In this document: positions 32,346 through 42,317 of the stretch, in pieces
How the letters are laid out: every line of letters starts with the position of its first letter
Numbering within the stretch: position 1 is the first letter of the stretch
Source of the DNA: JAEUIX01 sp046156035
Lineage (GTDB): Bacteria; Planctomycetota; Phycisphaerae; Phycisphaerales; UBA1924
Reading direction: 5' to 3'
NCBI GenBank assembly: GCA_046156035.1
Contig: JBJXEW010000029.1
Coordinates: forward strand, 3,083 to 67,082
Length of the DNA stretch: 64,000 bases
Program-made: the position numbers and the translations under genes
The notes under the pieces: generated by a model
What the model saw: the letters and a program-made list of their open reading frames with translations, nothing else
What the model was told of the DNA's origin: nothing
Databases searched by the model: none

Positions 32346-34832
32346 TCAGCGCCTCGGTTCGACGGCCTTGAGCAGGCGCGGCAGCGCAACCGCGGCCCTC
32401 TCACCAAGGGTGGGCGATGCCACCAGCCACCGCACGCACGAGCCCGGCTCGGCATCTTCGTTCGCATCACGCGCGATCCACAGCACCGCGCCAACCTCCG
32501 GCCGCTTGGCGAGCCACGCACCCACAATGTCTCGCGCGGCATCGCCGGGCACCGTGTTCAGGCCCACCGCGCTGCGCAGTTCGGCGGTGAGGCGGTCTGT
32601 GGTGTTCATGCGTTCACGCCGGTCATCGGCAGAGTTGTCGCCCGCGTCATCCGCCGGAGCGAGGGCGGGCTGGTCCACGCTGGAGCCGAGCAACTCAAAG
32701 CCGTGGTTGGAGAGGTTGGTGTACCCGGCGTGCAGGCCAGCCAGCACCTCCTCGTCAAACGCCGCGGGCTCCTGCACGACCAGCACCGAGACGCCCAGCC
32801 CGGCATCCGGAGCGATCACGCTCTGCGTGGCCTTGTCCTTGGCGCGCTGGCGGCGCGATGCCCGATCGGTGGCGAGCACCGCACCCGGCGTGGGCGCGCT
32901 CAGGTCCGGCACGCCGTCGATCACCAGGCGTGCACGTGGCAGCGCGCCGATGGCGCTCGCCAACGCCTCATCAACCGCATCAATTCCGCTGGCTTCGCTC
33001 ACCTCCACCGTGCTGCCGCCTCCGCTGCGCCCCCCGAAGGCCATGATCATCGTGCCCACGAACACAGCGCCCAGCACCGCGATCGACGCTGACCCCACGC
33101 CCCAGTTCACGCCGGTGTGCGCCTTGGCGCCACGCGTGAGCCTGCTCTGCGCACGGCGCTGCCGGTCTTGCACGCGCGCCCGCGCACTCGCCAACTGCTC
33201 CGCGGCGGTCTTGCGGACCCCAGCGTGCGGCCGCGGCGTGCGTGCCGCACCCGCAACCTCTGCGTGCCCGGCCTGCGAGAAACGTCCAACGGGCGGAGGC
33301 ACGGGCGAACCCGGCAGCGGAGGGGGCATCACGCCCGGCGTGATCGGCGGAGGGTTCCGTCCGTAGACGGCATCGGTGCCCAGCACCGCGCCACCGGCAC
33401 CAGCGAACACCTCGGCTCCCAGGCCGCCGTCGCGCACGCTGGGCAGGTCGGCCGGCCGAAGGCTGGCAAGCCGGCCCTGGCGCGCCGCCAGCACTACCAC
33501 CGTGAGGTCATCAAGCATCGCCGCGGCGGTCGGGTAGCGCTTGTCGTAGTCGGTCATGGCGCGACGCACGATCCAGCGGACCGACTCCGGGCAATCCTTG
33601 GTGATCTGCGAGAGACCGCCGTGGGCCGGGAAACTGTTCTCGATCAGCGAGTACATCACTGCGCCAGCGCCGTACACGTCAAACTTCGCACCGTCCACCT
33701 CGTGAACCTTGACCCCGCGCAGGGCCATGCGGACCAGTTCGGGGTCGCGGAAGTACTCGGTCCCGTGCGTGGTGAGCGTCATGCTGGAACGCAGGGGCGT
33801 GACGAGGCCGAAATCCACCAGGTGGGCGCGGCCCGCGGCCACGATGATGTTGTCGGGCTTCACGTCCTTGTGCCACAGGCCCGCGGCGTGATACTCCTGC
33901 AGCGTGGCTACAAGGTCCGCCACGTGCGAGAGGCCGTCGGCCAGCGCGTTGCCGGCCAGGCCGCCAGCCGGGCTGGCCGCGTGCAGACGCTGCGTGACCA
34001 GCGCGAACGAATCACCCGGCACATAGCGCATCACGTAAAAGAAACGCTCGGTGGTGAGGTCGTGCTCCAGCACAAGGCCCAACCGCTTGGCCGCCTCGAG
34101 GGCGCGGCTCTCACGCACGATCTGCGGGAGCGTGCTGCCGGGACCATCACCCTTTGCGGGCGATCCGGCCGTGATATGGAAGCACTTGATGACCACATCA
34201 CCCACGGCACCGAAGCCCATGCGCTCGAAGGCCGTGAGTTTGGAGGTGTCCGGGCGTGCGATGTACAGGCGGCTGCCCGAGCCGCCGCCGGGCAGCGTTC
34301 CCAGAATCTCGTAGCCGGGAAACGGGGACGCGCCAGAGCCACGCCCCGCCACGACCGTCGCGTGCACTCCGGCCTTGTTGAACTCCCACACCCGGGCGCG
34401 TTCCGCGCCGCGCACGTCGGTGGCGGGAGGCACGCTCGCCATCGCCGCGGGCACGCGCTGCTCGATTCCCTCCACCGCGCTCTTCATGCAGAACAGCCGC
34501 GCCGGGTGGCCGATCGCCAACCGGTAGAGCGTGGCACCGAGGCCACGTACCTCGCCCTGGATCGACCGACCGTAGTGCTGCGCCGCGGACCATCTGCCCG
34601 TGACAAGGTTGAAGACCGCCAGTGGCGAGAGCACCAGCCCGGTCGCCACACCCCCCACCATGCGGAACGCATCGCCGATCATGGCGAACACAAAACGCAA
34701 GATGTGCATCACCAGCATCGAGATGCCCTTGAAGAGCGGCACGATGACAAAGAGCACCAACGCCACCGCCAACGCGAGCGCCGCAATGGCGCCGAGGATG
34801 GTGAGTGGCAACGACGGGAGGTTGACGGACAT
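32346..34832 (-). CDS. Membrane Ser/Thr protein kinase
   Basis: An 828-residue kinase with a membrane segment at the very N terminus (TILGAIAALALAVALVLFVIVPLF) and a second one after the catalytic domain (IAVLGAVFVGTMIMAF, about 585-600). In between lies a Hanks-type kinase: glycine loop LPGGGSGSRLY, Lys216 in VVIKCFHI, catalytic HKDVKPDNII (Asp323, the HRD Arg replaced by Lys), DFG at 340-342, and DVYGAGAVMYSLIE. All residues needed for phosphotransfer are present. The C-terminal part may sense extracytoplasmic signals. It follows a sigma-factor gene after 45 bases and precedes the Pro/Ala-rich membrane protein, suggesting one regulatory operon. Confidence 0.9.
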   Translation of the reverse strand: MSVNLPSLPLTILGAIAALALAVALVLFVIVPLFKGISMLVMHILRFVFAMIGDAFRMVGGVATGLVLSPLAVFNLVTGRWSAAQHYGRSIQGEVRGLGATLYRLAIGHPARLFCMKSAVEGIEQRVPAAMASVPPATDVRGAERARVWEFNKAGVHATVVAGRGSGASPFPGYEILGTLPGGGSGSRLYIARPDTSKLTAFERMGFGAVGDVVIKCFHITAGSPAKGDGPGSTLPQIVRESRALEAAKRLGLVLEHDLTTERFFYVMRYVPGDSFALVTQRLHAASPAGGLAGNALADGLSHVADLVATLQEYHAAGLWHKDVKPDNIIVAAGRAHLVDFGLVTPLRSSMTLTTHGTEYFRDPELVRMALRGVKVHEVDGAKFDVYGAGAVMYSLIENSFPAHGGLSQITKDCPESVRWIVRRAMTDYDKRYPTAAAMLDDLTVVVLAARQGRLASLRPADLPSVRDGGLGAEVFAGAGGAVLGTDAVYGRNPPPITPGVMPPPLPGSPVPPPVGRFSQAGHAEVAGAARTPRPHAGVRKTAAEQLASARARVQDRQRRAQSRLTRGAKAHTGVNWGVGSASIAVLGAVFVGTMIMAFGGRSGGGSTVEVSEASGIDAVDEALASAIGALPRARLVIDGVPDLSAPTPGAVLATDRASRRQRAKDKATQSVIAPDAGLGVSVLVVQEPAAFDEEVLAGLHAGYTNLSNHGFELLGSSVDQPALAPADDAGDNSADDRRERMNTTDRLTAELRSAVGLNTVPGDAARDIVGAWLAKRPEVGAVLWIARDANEDAEPGSCVRWLVASPTLGERAAVALPRLLKAVEPRR

Positions 34833-34877
34833 GGCGGCCTTCCGTTTCAGCCCTGGCCGGGCAGAACAGCCCCGGCC

Positions 34878-35648
34878 TCAGGCCTGTGAGCCACCGGTGG
34901 GTGGGGAATGAGGCTGCTCCGACCGACGAAGTTCCTGCGACCGGTGGTAGATATCAGCGATGGCCTCGTCGAACATCGCCTCATCCATCTTGTTCGGATT
35001 CAGGGCAAGGCCGTTTCGGCTCCCTTCCTGGGCCTCTTCCCCCGTGAACGAATAGGTCGAAATCACCTCGCACAGACGTGCGCCAAGCGCCTGGCGGACC
35101 TTGGCCAGCCGGCGGCTCACGGTCGGCTCGCTCATGCCCAACGCCTCGCCCACGTCCTTGCCCGGCTTGCCGTCGAGGATGCGCATGCGGAAGACCGCGA
35201 AGTCGGTGAAGTCGCTGTCGCGCTCCGTCAGGCGTATCGCCGCCTCCACCTTGGCCCGGAAGACCGCGGCCTCATACTCCTGATCCGGCCGGGCCGTGCC
35301 GGAAGCCACCATCCACGTCTCGTCAAACTCGCCCGAGCGTTGCCCCCCGCCGCGCTTCTGGGCGTTGCGACGGTCCATCTCATCGCCCAGCACATGCTTG
35401 GCGATGGCCAGGAGCCACGTGGAAAAACGCGCACCCTTCGCAGGGTCGTAGCGGTCAATGCAGTTCGAGAGCGCGGCAAGCGTCTCCTGCGAAAGGTCTT
35501 GCACGGTCTGGGCGCCGATCCGGCCCCGCCCCCACTTGGTCAGTTGGATCCGCAGCACCGGCCCAAACGTTTCCCACAACTCAAACCACGCGGCCTGATC
35601 CTGAGCCCGCAGGCGAGAGATGAAACTGGTTGTGAGGGGGTTGAGCAT
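34878..35648 (-). CDS. Sigma-70 family (ECF-like) RNA polymerase sigma factor
   Basis: A 256-residue sigma factor. Region 2 is seen as QDLSQETLAALSNCIDRYDPAKGARFSTWLLAIAKHVLGDEMDRR, and region 4 as GKDVGEALGMSEPTVSRRLAKVRQAL. A C-terminal extension of some 40 residues (LALNPNKMDEAMFDEAIADIYHRSQELRR) is not part of a usual ECF factor. No anti-sigma gene is adjacent; instead a membrane Ser/Thr kinase follows, and control of such sigma factors by kinases is known in planctomycetes and actinobacteria. ATG at 35648 (MLNPLTTSF) was taken as start. The gene begins 57 bases after the adenylate kinase stop. Confidence 0.88.
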   Translation of the reverse strand: MLNPLTTSFISRLRAQDQAAWFELWETFGPVLRIQLTKWGRGRIGAQTVQDLSQETLAALSNCIDRYDPAKGARFSTWLLAIAKHVLGDEMDRRNAQKRGGGQRSGEFDETWMVASGTARPDQEYEAAVFRAKVEAAIRLTERDSDFTDFAVFRMRILDGKPGKDVGEALGMSEPTVSRRLAKVRQALGARLCEVISTYSFTGEEAQEGSRNGLALNPNKMDEAMFDEAIADIYHRSQELRRSEQPHSPPTGGSQA

Positions 35649-35704
35649 GGTGGGCAACGCGGCCACGCAAGTGTAGTGGCGGGCCGCCTGCCGGGTGCCC
35701 CGGC

Positions 35705-36412
35705 TCACCCCGCGCGGCCGCGGCTCGGCTTGGCCTGTCGCCTGGCCTTGCCGGTCGCCCGGCCGTTGGAAGCGGCCGCGGCCGCCTGCTCGGCGGCGGT
35801 GATGGGGTTGGCAAAGTGGGCGTTTTGCACCGGCACCACCTGCTCCAAGATGTGCTCCAGCACCTCGGCCGGGCTGCCCATCGCATCAACCTGCGCCACC
35901 AGCCGCTTCGGGTAGGAGGCGAGCACGGGATACGTCTCGGCCTCGTAGACGGCCCAGCGCTTGCGGATCACGTCCTCCTTCGCATCGTCGGCCCGGTTCT
36001 CCTTGATCGCACGCCGGCGCAGCCGCTCGATCATCTTCTCCTTGTCCGGACAGACCAAGTGCACGATCTTGAGCACCTCCAGGTGCTTCTCAAGCAGTTT
36101 GGCCTGATGCACGTTGCGCGGGATGCCGTCGAGCACGAGCAGATCAACGTGCGGCTTGTAATCACTCAGCACCGTGCGGGCGTGCATGTTCTCGTGCCAC
36201 ATCTGAATGGTGTACTGGTCCGGCACCAGGAGGCCCGCCGACGAGTACTTCTTGAAGACCTTGCCCAAGGGGCTGGACATGTCCAGCGTGCGGAAGACCT
36301 CGCCGCAGGAGAGGTGGTAGAAGCCCGGCACCTGCCCGAGAATCTTGCCCTGCGTCCCCTTGCCCGCGCCGGGCGCGCCGAAGAGCAGGATCGTGCGGAA
36401 ACGCTGCGGCAT
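35705..36412 (-). CDS. adk: Adenylate kinase, short-lid form
   Basis: A 235-residue nucleoside monophosphate kinase: P-loop LLFGAPGAGKGTQ, AMP-binding GEVFRTLDM and LLVLDGIPRNVHQAK, and the arginines RLRRRAIKENRADDAKEDVIRKRW. The LID is short: the roughly 30-residue insertion of E. coli adenylate kinase is absent. The LDGFPR signature has Ile for Phe. A basic, Ala-rich tail of about 35 residues (ATGKARRQAKPSRGRAG) ends the protein. Role: ATP + AMP to 2 ADP in the cytoplasm, though other NMP kinase activity cannot be excluded. ATG at 36412 has GGGAG at suitable spacing. First gene of the minus-strand cluster. Confidence 0.85.
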   Translation of the reverse strand: MPQRFRTILLFGAPGAGKGTQGKILGQVPGFYHLSCGEVFRTLDMSSPLGKVFKKYSSAGLLVPDQYTIQMWHENMHARTVLSDYKPHVDLLVLDGIPRNVHQAKLLEKHLEVLKIVHLVCPDKEKMIERLRRRAIKENRADDAKEDVIRKRWAVYEAETYPVLASYPKRLVAQVDAMGSPAEVLEHILEQVVPVQNAHFANPITAAEQAAAAASNGRATGKARRQAKPSRGRAG

Positions 36413-36515
36413 GTGCGGGGCTCCCAAAGACGTTGGAGGACAGACGGCCGGCGACTCCAGCCGCGATCGCAGGATACCACTCCATCGTACCGCCCGCGAC
36501 CGGCCTTCACGCCAC

Positions 36516-37376
36516 CTACCGCTCGCAGACGAAATACCCCACGTACGAACGGTCCGCCGTGCCCCGGGCACGCTCACGGAACACGCCGTCTCCGCCTCCC
36601 TTGGCATCCTCCCCCTCCCAGAACACCCTTGTGCGGCCGAAGCCAGCCGCCACCAGGCAGTCTCGCAATTCAGCCACGCCCCACAGCCGCCAGTGGTACG
36701 TGAACGCCCGCTTCATGGGTGGGCCGTCGGGAAACTCGAAGTGGATGTGGCAGGTCGTGCGCGCGCTGACGGGATCGAACATCGCGTGCTCCCACACGTA
36801 GGTGTAGGGCCCGCCGATCCCCGTGCGCCTGTCGCGCGGCATCCAGCAGCGTGTGCGATCGGAGACCTCCAGGTGCGCATCCCCGCCCCCCATGAAGTCG
36901 AGCACCAGCAGGCCGCGCCCGGCCAGTGCCGCACGGGCCTGCCGGAAGTAGCGGACGAGCGTGGGGCGATCCGTGAAGACCCAGTAGGAGAAGTTCAGCG
37001 CGAGGATCAGGTCCGGGCGGGGGGCACCGCCGGCCCGCAGGTCCAGCACATCGGCACAGACCAGCGAAAGACGGGCACGCTGATCGGGTGTGAGCCGCGA
37101 GGCCACGTGCTTTTCGGCCCACCGCAGCGTCGGCCTGTGCAGGTCCACACCCACGCACGTTCGATCCTTGCCGGAAGCCACCCATGCCGCGGCCACCTCG
37201 GCCGTGGCGGCGAAATCCTCGCGCAGGTGCAGCGCCTGTCGCCCGCGAAGGTCGCGATACACGCGCGACGCAAACTCCACCTCCGCCTCCGGGTTCTGCA
37301 CGGCGTGCCGGTAGAGCAGATGCCTGTCGGCAGACGCGGCGGTGAGTGGGCAGGGCTTGGGGCGCTTCGTGGGCAT
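36516..37376 (-). CDS. Class I SAM-dependent methyltransferase
   Basis: A 286-residue methyltransferase. LTAASADRHLLYRHAVQNPEAEVEFA starts the family homology, then LREDFAATAEVAAAWV, VGVDLHRPTLRWAEKHV, LVCADVLDL, LILALNFSYWVFTDRPTLVRYF and LLVLDFMGGGD. Lys/Arg- and Trp-rich segments near the C terminus (FTYHWRLWGVAELRDCL) are typical of this subgroup. The substrate is unknown. The start is uncertain: ATG at 37376 begins MPTKRPKPC just before homology, while ATG at 37445 would add 23 residues; neither has a clear Shine-Dalgarno sequence. Divergent from UDP-glucose dehydrogenase. Confidence 0.82.
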   Translation of the reverse strand: MPTKRPKPCPLTAASADRHLLYRHAVQNPEAEVEFASRVYRDLRGRQALHLREDFAATAEVAAAWVASGKDRTCVGVDLHRPTLRWAEKHVASRLTPDQRARLSLVCADVLDLRAGGAPRPDLILALNFSYWVFTDRPTLVRYFRQARAALAGRGLLVLDFMGGGDAHLEVSDRTRCWMPRDRRTGIGGPYTYVWEHAMFDPVSARTTCHIHFEFPDGPPMKRAFTYHWRLWGVAELRDCLVAAGFGRTRVFWEGEDAKGGGDGVFRERARGTADRSYVGYFVCER

Positions 37377-37637
37377 GAGCCCAGTGTAGAAGCGGGCGGT
37401 CTCACGTTCGGCGGCGCACAGGCGGCGGGCACGAGGGGTTTCCATGGGTTGAGCGTGCACATTCTCGGGCCTTGCGACTCGGTGCGCCGACCCGCAATCG
37501 CCCCGCCGCGTGCCACGTTTTGCGCGCTCATGATGCGCCGCCGCTTTGCCAGGGCAAACTCGCCGATAGAATCCGGACTCCCCGGCTCACGCCTCGGGAG
37601 GGACGTGTTCGGCTCTGCTCAATCAAAGGTCTCTCCC

Positions 37638-38993
37638 ATGAAACTCTCGATGATCGGGACGGGGTATGTCGGCTTGGTCACCGGCGTCTGCCTGGCCAAC
37701 TGCGGCAACGATGTGGTCTGCCTGGATGTCGATCCGCGCAAGATCGAGATGCTCAAGGGCGGCAAGAGCCCCATCTACGAGCCCGGCCTCGACGACCTGC
37801 TGGAGCGCAACATCGCCTCGGGCCGCCTGCGCTTCAGCACCGACGCCTTCGATTCCCATAAAGACGCCGACATGTGCTTCATCTGCGTAGGCACGCCCTC
37901 CGATGAGCGCGGCCACACCGACATGAAGTACATCCACTCCGCCGCGGACCAGGTGGCCGAGGTGCTCATCAAACTCGGCCCCTCCGCCAAGCCCAAGGTG
38001 ATCGTGGTGAAGAGCACCGTGCCCGTGGGCACCACGCTCATGGTCAAGAACCGCATCCGCGAGAAGGTCGGCCCCAACATCAAGTTCGAGGTCGCCAACA
38101 ACCCCGAGTTCCTCAAAGAGGGCGCGGCCATCGAGGACTTCAACAAGCCCGACCGGGTCGTCTGCGGCGTGGAGAACGAGGCCGTGGGCGAGCGCATGCG
38201 CGACCTGTACGACCCCTTCGTCCGCAACGGCCACCCCATCCACATCATGGACATCCTCTCCAGCGAGATGGTGAAGTACGCCAGCAACGCCATGCTCGCC
38301 TGCAAGATCAGTTTCATCAACGAGATGGCCAACCTGTGCGAGGCTTACGGCGCCAACGTCTCGCGCGTCCGCGAGGGCATGTGCGCCGACAAGCGCATCG
38401 GCAACCAGTTCCTCTACCCCGGCCTGGGCTACGGCGGCTCCTGCTTCCCCAAAGACACGCTCGCCTGCATCATGATGGGCGAAAAGAGCGGCGTGCCCAC
38501 GCCCGTGAACAAGGCCGTGCACGACCTGAACCAGGCCCAGCGCGTCCGCTTCTTTGGCAAGATCATGTCCCACTTCAAGGCCAAAGACGCCCCCGGCGGC
38601 CTCACCGGCAAAACCATCGCCTTCTGGGGCATCGCCTTCAAGCCCCGCACAGACGACATCCGCGAGGCCCCCGCCATCACCCTCATGCGCAAGGCCCTCT
38701 CCTACGGCGCACGCGTCAAGGCGTTCGACCCCGTCGCCAACGAGAACGCACGGCGAGACCTCGGCCCCGCCTACGAGATTCTCGATGACATGTACGCCGC
38801 CGCGGACGGCGCCGATGCCCTGGTCGTCTCCACCGACTGGGACGATTTCAAGAGCCCGGACTTCGCCCGCGTGGGCCAGAGCATGAAGAGCAAGGTGCTC
38901 TTTGACGGGCGCAACCTTTACCGCCCCCAGCAGATGAAGGACCTGGGCTTCAGCCACTACTCGGTGGGCCGGGCTCCGGTCATCGTGGGCTAG
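37638..38993 (+). CDS. ugd: UDP-glucose 6-dehydrogenase
   Basis: A 451-residue UDP-glucose/GDP-mannose dehydrogenase, which oxidises UDP-glucose twice with NAD+ to UDP-glucuronate for surface polysaccharides. Seen: NAD site MIGTGYVGLVTGVCLA, FICVGTP, the NNPEFLKEG segment, the catalytic Cys in GLGYGGSCFPKD, and GIAFKPRTDDIREAPA in the C-terminal UDP-binding domain. Length matches the family. ATG at 37638 has a weak AAAGG 11 bases upstream. It stands alone but could feed the glycan cluster 14 kb upstream. Confidence 0.95.
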   Translation: MKLSMIGTGYVGLVTGVCLANCGNDVVCLDVDPRKIEMLKGGKSPIYEPGLDDLLERNIASGRLRFSTDAFDSHKDADMCFICVGTPSDERGHTDMKYIHSAADQVAEVLIKLGPSAKPKVIVVKSTVPVGTTLMVKNRIREKVGPNIKFEVANNPEFLKEGAAIEDFNKPDRVVCGVENEAVGERMRDLYDPFVRNGHPIHIMDILSSEMVKYASNAMLACKISFINEMANLCEAYGANVSRVREGMCADKRIGNQFLYPGLGYGGSCFPKDTLACIMMGEKSGVPTPVNKAVHDLNQAQRVRFFGKIMSHFKAKDAPGGLTGKTIAFWGIAFKPRTDDIREAPAITLMRKALSYGARVKAFDPVANENARRDLGPAYEILDDMYAAADGADALVVSTDWDDFKSPDFARVGQSMKSKVLFDGRNLYRPQQMKDLGFSHYSVGRAPVIVG

Positions 38994-39054
38994 GGCGGTC
39001 CCGGCACCGTCAGGCCCGCGCTCACCACCCACAAACAGCCGATAACCTCACCGC

Positions 39055-42000
39055 ATGTGGCGCTCGGGGACCATCCAGGTGAAGCGCGGCAAGCGGGCCG
39101 CGAGAATGACGCGCCTGCGGCTCGTGCTCGGCTTCACCGGCGCGCTCGCCGTCACGCTCCTCTGGTCTTTCGGCCGCCTCGAGGAGTTCGAGAGCCGCAC
39201 CCAGGACTGGCGGCAGTGGTACTTCTGGAAGCGCGACAAGCCGCCCTCGCAGGAGATCGCCGTAGTGGCGATCGACGACCGTTCGCGTGAGACCGTGGGC
39301 CGGTGGCCGTGGGACCGTGAGAAACTGGCCGCGCTCATCGATGAACTCCGCCGCGCCGACGCGAGCGTGCTGGCCCTCGATATTCTCCTCTCCGACCCTC
39401 AGAAGCCGCGCGAGGTCAACCTCGAGCGGGCCGCGAACGTGAACCAGGCTCACGTAACCTGGGACGATCGAGCATCCGATCCGCCCGTCGCGGACGCGGC
39501 ACGCACCGGCCTGATCAACGACGACCAACTCCTCGCCGACTCGATCTACACGCACGGGCGCGTCATCCTCGCCAGCGGCTTCACGTTCCGCGCCCGGGCC
39601 GCGCTGGAGGCCCAGGGACAATCGGCCGGCGAAGCCGCCGCCGCGGGCACCAACGCCGTGGCGGGCGGCGAGCGCCTGCGCGTGCCCCTCTCCAAGGTGC
39701 TCGCCGCACTGGCCGCGTCGCCGGCGTTGCAGGCCATGCCCGAGGATGAGGCCGTGCCCGTGCTGGGTGCCACCGTGCTCGGTAGCGCGCTCACAGGCAT
39801 CACCCGCGGGCAGGAGTTCACCGACCTCCGCGATCAACTCCGCGCCGCCAAAACGCTCCTCACCAAGGGCGTGGAGAGTTCGACCAAGATCCCCGACACC
39901 GCCCCGGGCGCGGGGCCGCGCCCCTGGGTCGGTTCCATCGAGCCCAACCCCCCCATCGCCGTCCTCGCCGAATCCGCCGCCAAACTCGCCAACGTCACCT
40001 TCGACAGTTACGACCCCGACGGCCTCACCCGCCGCATCCCCCTCTGGATCGAGCACCAGGGCCGCCTCTGGCCCAACCTCGGCCTCGCCGCCATGCTCGA
40101 ACACCGCGGCATCGCGCTCAGCGACATCACCTTCACCGACACGCAGACCATCATCAAGGTGCCCGGCGGGGCCGTGCTCCGGCTGCCCATGCTGCGAGAC
40201 CGCCTGCTCCGCCAGACCATCGTCGACGGCCTGCACTACATCACCTGGCCGCGCGGCCGCAGGCTCGACGAGCAACTCCTTGCTCCCGTGCGCCAGAGCG
40301 CGTCCCCCGCCGGCAAGGCAGCCGCGCAGCCAGACGCGGCCCCCACCCCAGGCACGCCCGCCGTCGAGCCTTCCCCCGAAAGCGACGCCGAGAGCCCGGA
40401 AGAACCGCGCGGCTGGGAACTCCAGTTCTACGACCTCGCCAACGGCCGCCCCAACGAGGTCTCCGCCGGATACTGCCTTGAGCCCATGCGATTGGCCGAG
40501 GGCGTGCGCGAGAACCTCAACGTCCTCGCCACCTTCGCCGGCTACATCGCCCAGACCGGGGCCACCCCGGCGGAGCGTGGGCTCGCGCTCGCCAAGGCCG
40601 CGGGCAACCTCGCACGCCTCGACGGCGACGACGAAGCGTGGCCCGCCGCGTGGAAGGCCGTGGAAGCGGCGTACGAACCCGTCTTCACCGACGTGTACGA
40701 GTATCTGCACGGCGACTTCGGGATCGACCCTTCCACCCCCGACGAACAGCGCACCGAGGAGGACCGCACCGCCATCAGCCTCGCCCGCAACTTCCTCGCG
40801 GGTTCACCCCACGCAATGGCCCAGGTCCGCCTCGCACGCGACCAGACCGCCGTGGTCCGCAAGACCCTCCGCGAACGCCTGCGCGGCCGCATTGTCTTCG
40901 TCGGGTGGACGGCCACCGGTGCCGCCGCCGACTTCGTGAACTCCGCCATCGACCCGCGCACCCCGGGCGTGCACGTCCACGCCGCCGTCGCCAACGCCCT
41001 GCTCACCGAGAACGCCCTCGCCCCTTGGCACAAGTCGGCAGACTTCGCGGTGCTGGCCGTCATGGGCGTGCTGGGCACACTGGTGGGCATCACCTTCTCG
41101 GCCTTCATCGGGCCCATCGTCATCGGCACGCTCATGGTGGGCTGGTTCTTCATCGCCGGCGCGTGGCTGTGGATGGAGCACTCCATCATCGCGGCCGTGG
41201 CCGGCCCCTGCTTCGCCGCCGCGGCGGCGTGGGTCGTCGTCATCACGCACCGCCTGTTCATCGAAACCCGCGACCGCCGCCAGACCGAAGACCGCTTCAA
41301 GAGTTACGTGCCCCCCGGCGTGGTGGACATGCTGGTTGAGAACCCGGACCTGGCGGACATGAAGCCGCAGAAGCGCGAACTCACCGTCATGTTCTCCGAC
41401 GTGGCCGACTTCACCACCACCGCCGAGCGCATCGGCCCCGTGGTGCTGGAAAAGACCCTGGGCCTCTACCTCTCCGAGATGACCGACGTGCTCAGCAAGC
41501 ACAAGGCCACCATCGACAAGTTCCTGGGCGACGGCATCATGGCCTTCTGGAACGCCCCACTGCCCGACCTTGACCACGCACGCAACTGCTGCCTGGCCTC
41601 CATCGAGCAACTTCAGCGGCTGGACGAACTCAACGCCCGCAACGCCTTCGAGGAGGCGGGGGCCCTCTACGTCCGCATCGGCATGTCCACCGGCGATTGC
41701 ATGGTGGGCGACTACGGCACCGCACGCAAGAAGGGCTACACCGTGCTGGCAGACACCGCCAACTTCGCCGCGCGGCTCGAAGGGGCCAACAAGTTCTTCG
41801 GCAGCCGCATTCTCGCCGGCAGCACCACGCGCGATGTGTGCAAAGACCTGCGCTGGCGCTTCCTGGGCAAGGTGCTGGTGAAGGGCAAGAAGGACGAGGA
41901 GTGGCTCTACGAACTCATCGGCGACCTCACGCCCAAGGGCGACCAGACCGCCGCGTGGATCGAGGCCACCGAGGCCGCGGTCGATGCGTACATCCAGGGC

Positions 42001-42156
42001 CGCCTGGACAAGGCCGAAGACCTCTTCGCGCAACTCGAAACGCAGTTCGACGACAAGAAACTCGCCGGCCTCTACAAGGCCTCAATCAACCTGTGGCGGC
42101 GGCGCTCCGACTTTGACTCGGAGTTTGATGGCGCGATCCAACTCACCGAGAAGTAG
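39055..42156 (+). CDS. CHASE2-domain adenylate/guanylate cyclase
   Basis: A 1033-residue membrane receptor cyclase. After one N-terminal membrane segment comes a large extracytoplasmic CHASE2 sensor (FESRTQDWRQWYFW, IAVVAIDDRSRETVGRWPW, ADASVLALDILLSD, ending RGRIVFVGWTATGAAADF). Three membrane helices follow at about 660-735, then a class III cyclase domain: TVMFSDVADFTTTAERIG (first metal Asp), DKFLGDGIMAFWNAPLPD (second metal Asp), and GYTVLADTANFAARLEGAN with the Asn and Arg that stabilise the transition state. Product is more likely cAMP, which is inference. An extra Pro/Ala-rich insert (SASPAGKAAAQPDAAPT) sits in the sensor domain. ATG at 39106 is an alternative start. Confidence 0.9.
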   Translation: MWRSGTIQVKRGKRAARMTRLRLVLGFTGALAVTLLWSFGRLEEFESRTQDWRQWYFWKRDKPPSQEIAVVAIDDRSRETVGRWPWDREKLAALIDELRRADASVLALDILLSDPQKPREVNLERAANVNQAHVTWDDRASDPPVADAARTGLINDDQLLADSIYTHGRVILASGFTFRARAALEAQGQSAGEAAAAGTNAVAGGERLRVPLSKVLAALAASPALQAMPEDEAVPVLGATVLGSALTGITRGQEFTDLRDQLRAAKTLLTKGVESSTKIPDTAPGAGPRPWVGSIEPNPPIAVLAESAAKLANVTFDSYDPDGLTRRIPLWIEHQGRLWPNLGLAAMLEHRGIALSDITFTDTQTIIKVPGGAVLRLPMLRDRLLRQTIVDGLHYITWPRGRRLDEQLLAPVRQSASPAGKAAAQPDAAPTPGTPAVEPSPESDAESPEEPRGWELQFYDLANGRPNEVSAGYCLEPMRLAEGVRENLNVLATFAGYIAQTGATPAERGLALAKAAGNLARLDGDDEAWPAAWKAVEAAYEPVFTDVYEYLHGDFGIDPSTPDEQRTEEDRTAISLARNFLAGSPHAMAQVRLARDQTAVVRKTLRERLRGRIVFVGWTATGAAADFVNSAIDPRTPGVHVHAAVANALLTENALAPWHKSADFAVLAVMGVLGTLVGITFSAFIGPIVIGTLMVGWFFIAGAWLWMEHSIIAAVAGPCFAAAAAWVVVITHRLFIETRDRRQTEDRFKSYVPPGVVDMLVENPDLADMKPQKRELTVMFSDVADFTTTAERIGPVVLEKTLGLYLSEMTDVLSKHKATIDKFLGDGIMAFWNAPLPDLDHARNCCLASIEQLQRLDELNARNAFEEAGALYVRIGMSTGDCMVGDYGTARKKGYTVLADTANFAARLEGANKFFGSRILAGSTTRDVCKDLRWRFLGKVLVKGKKDEEWLYELIGDLTPKGDQTAAWIEATEAAVDAYIQGRLDKAEDLFAQLETQFDDKKLAGLYKASINLWRRRSDFDSEFDGAIQLTEK

Positions 42157-42317
42157 CCGCTGCGGCCTCACGCCGCCGCGTTCCTCATTTGTTTGGGATA
42201 TCTGTCCCCATTCGGCCCCCGGGCCCTCGCCAGAAACCCGTTCATGTGGTACATTCTCGGACGGGGGAACCGATAGAGCCGGTACCCCGCATAGCCCTCT
42301 ACCTGAGGAGCCTCGTC

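Noticed and set aside
39055..42156. Phosphodiesterase or GGDEF activity for the CHASE2 protein
   Set aside because: The C-terminal motifs are class III cyclase (two metal Asp, Asn/Arg pair); no GGDEF, EAL or HD motif is present.
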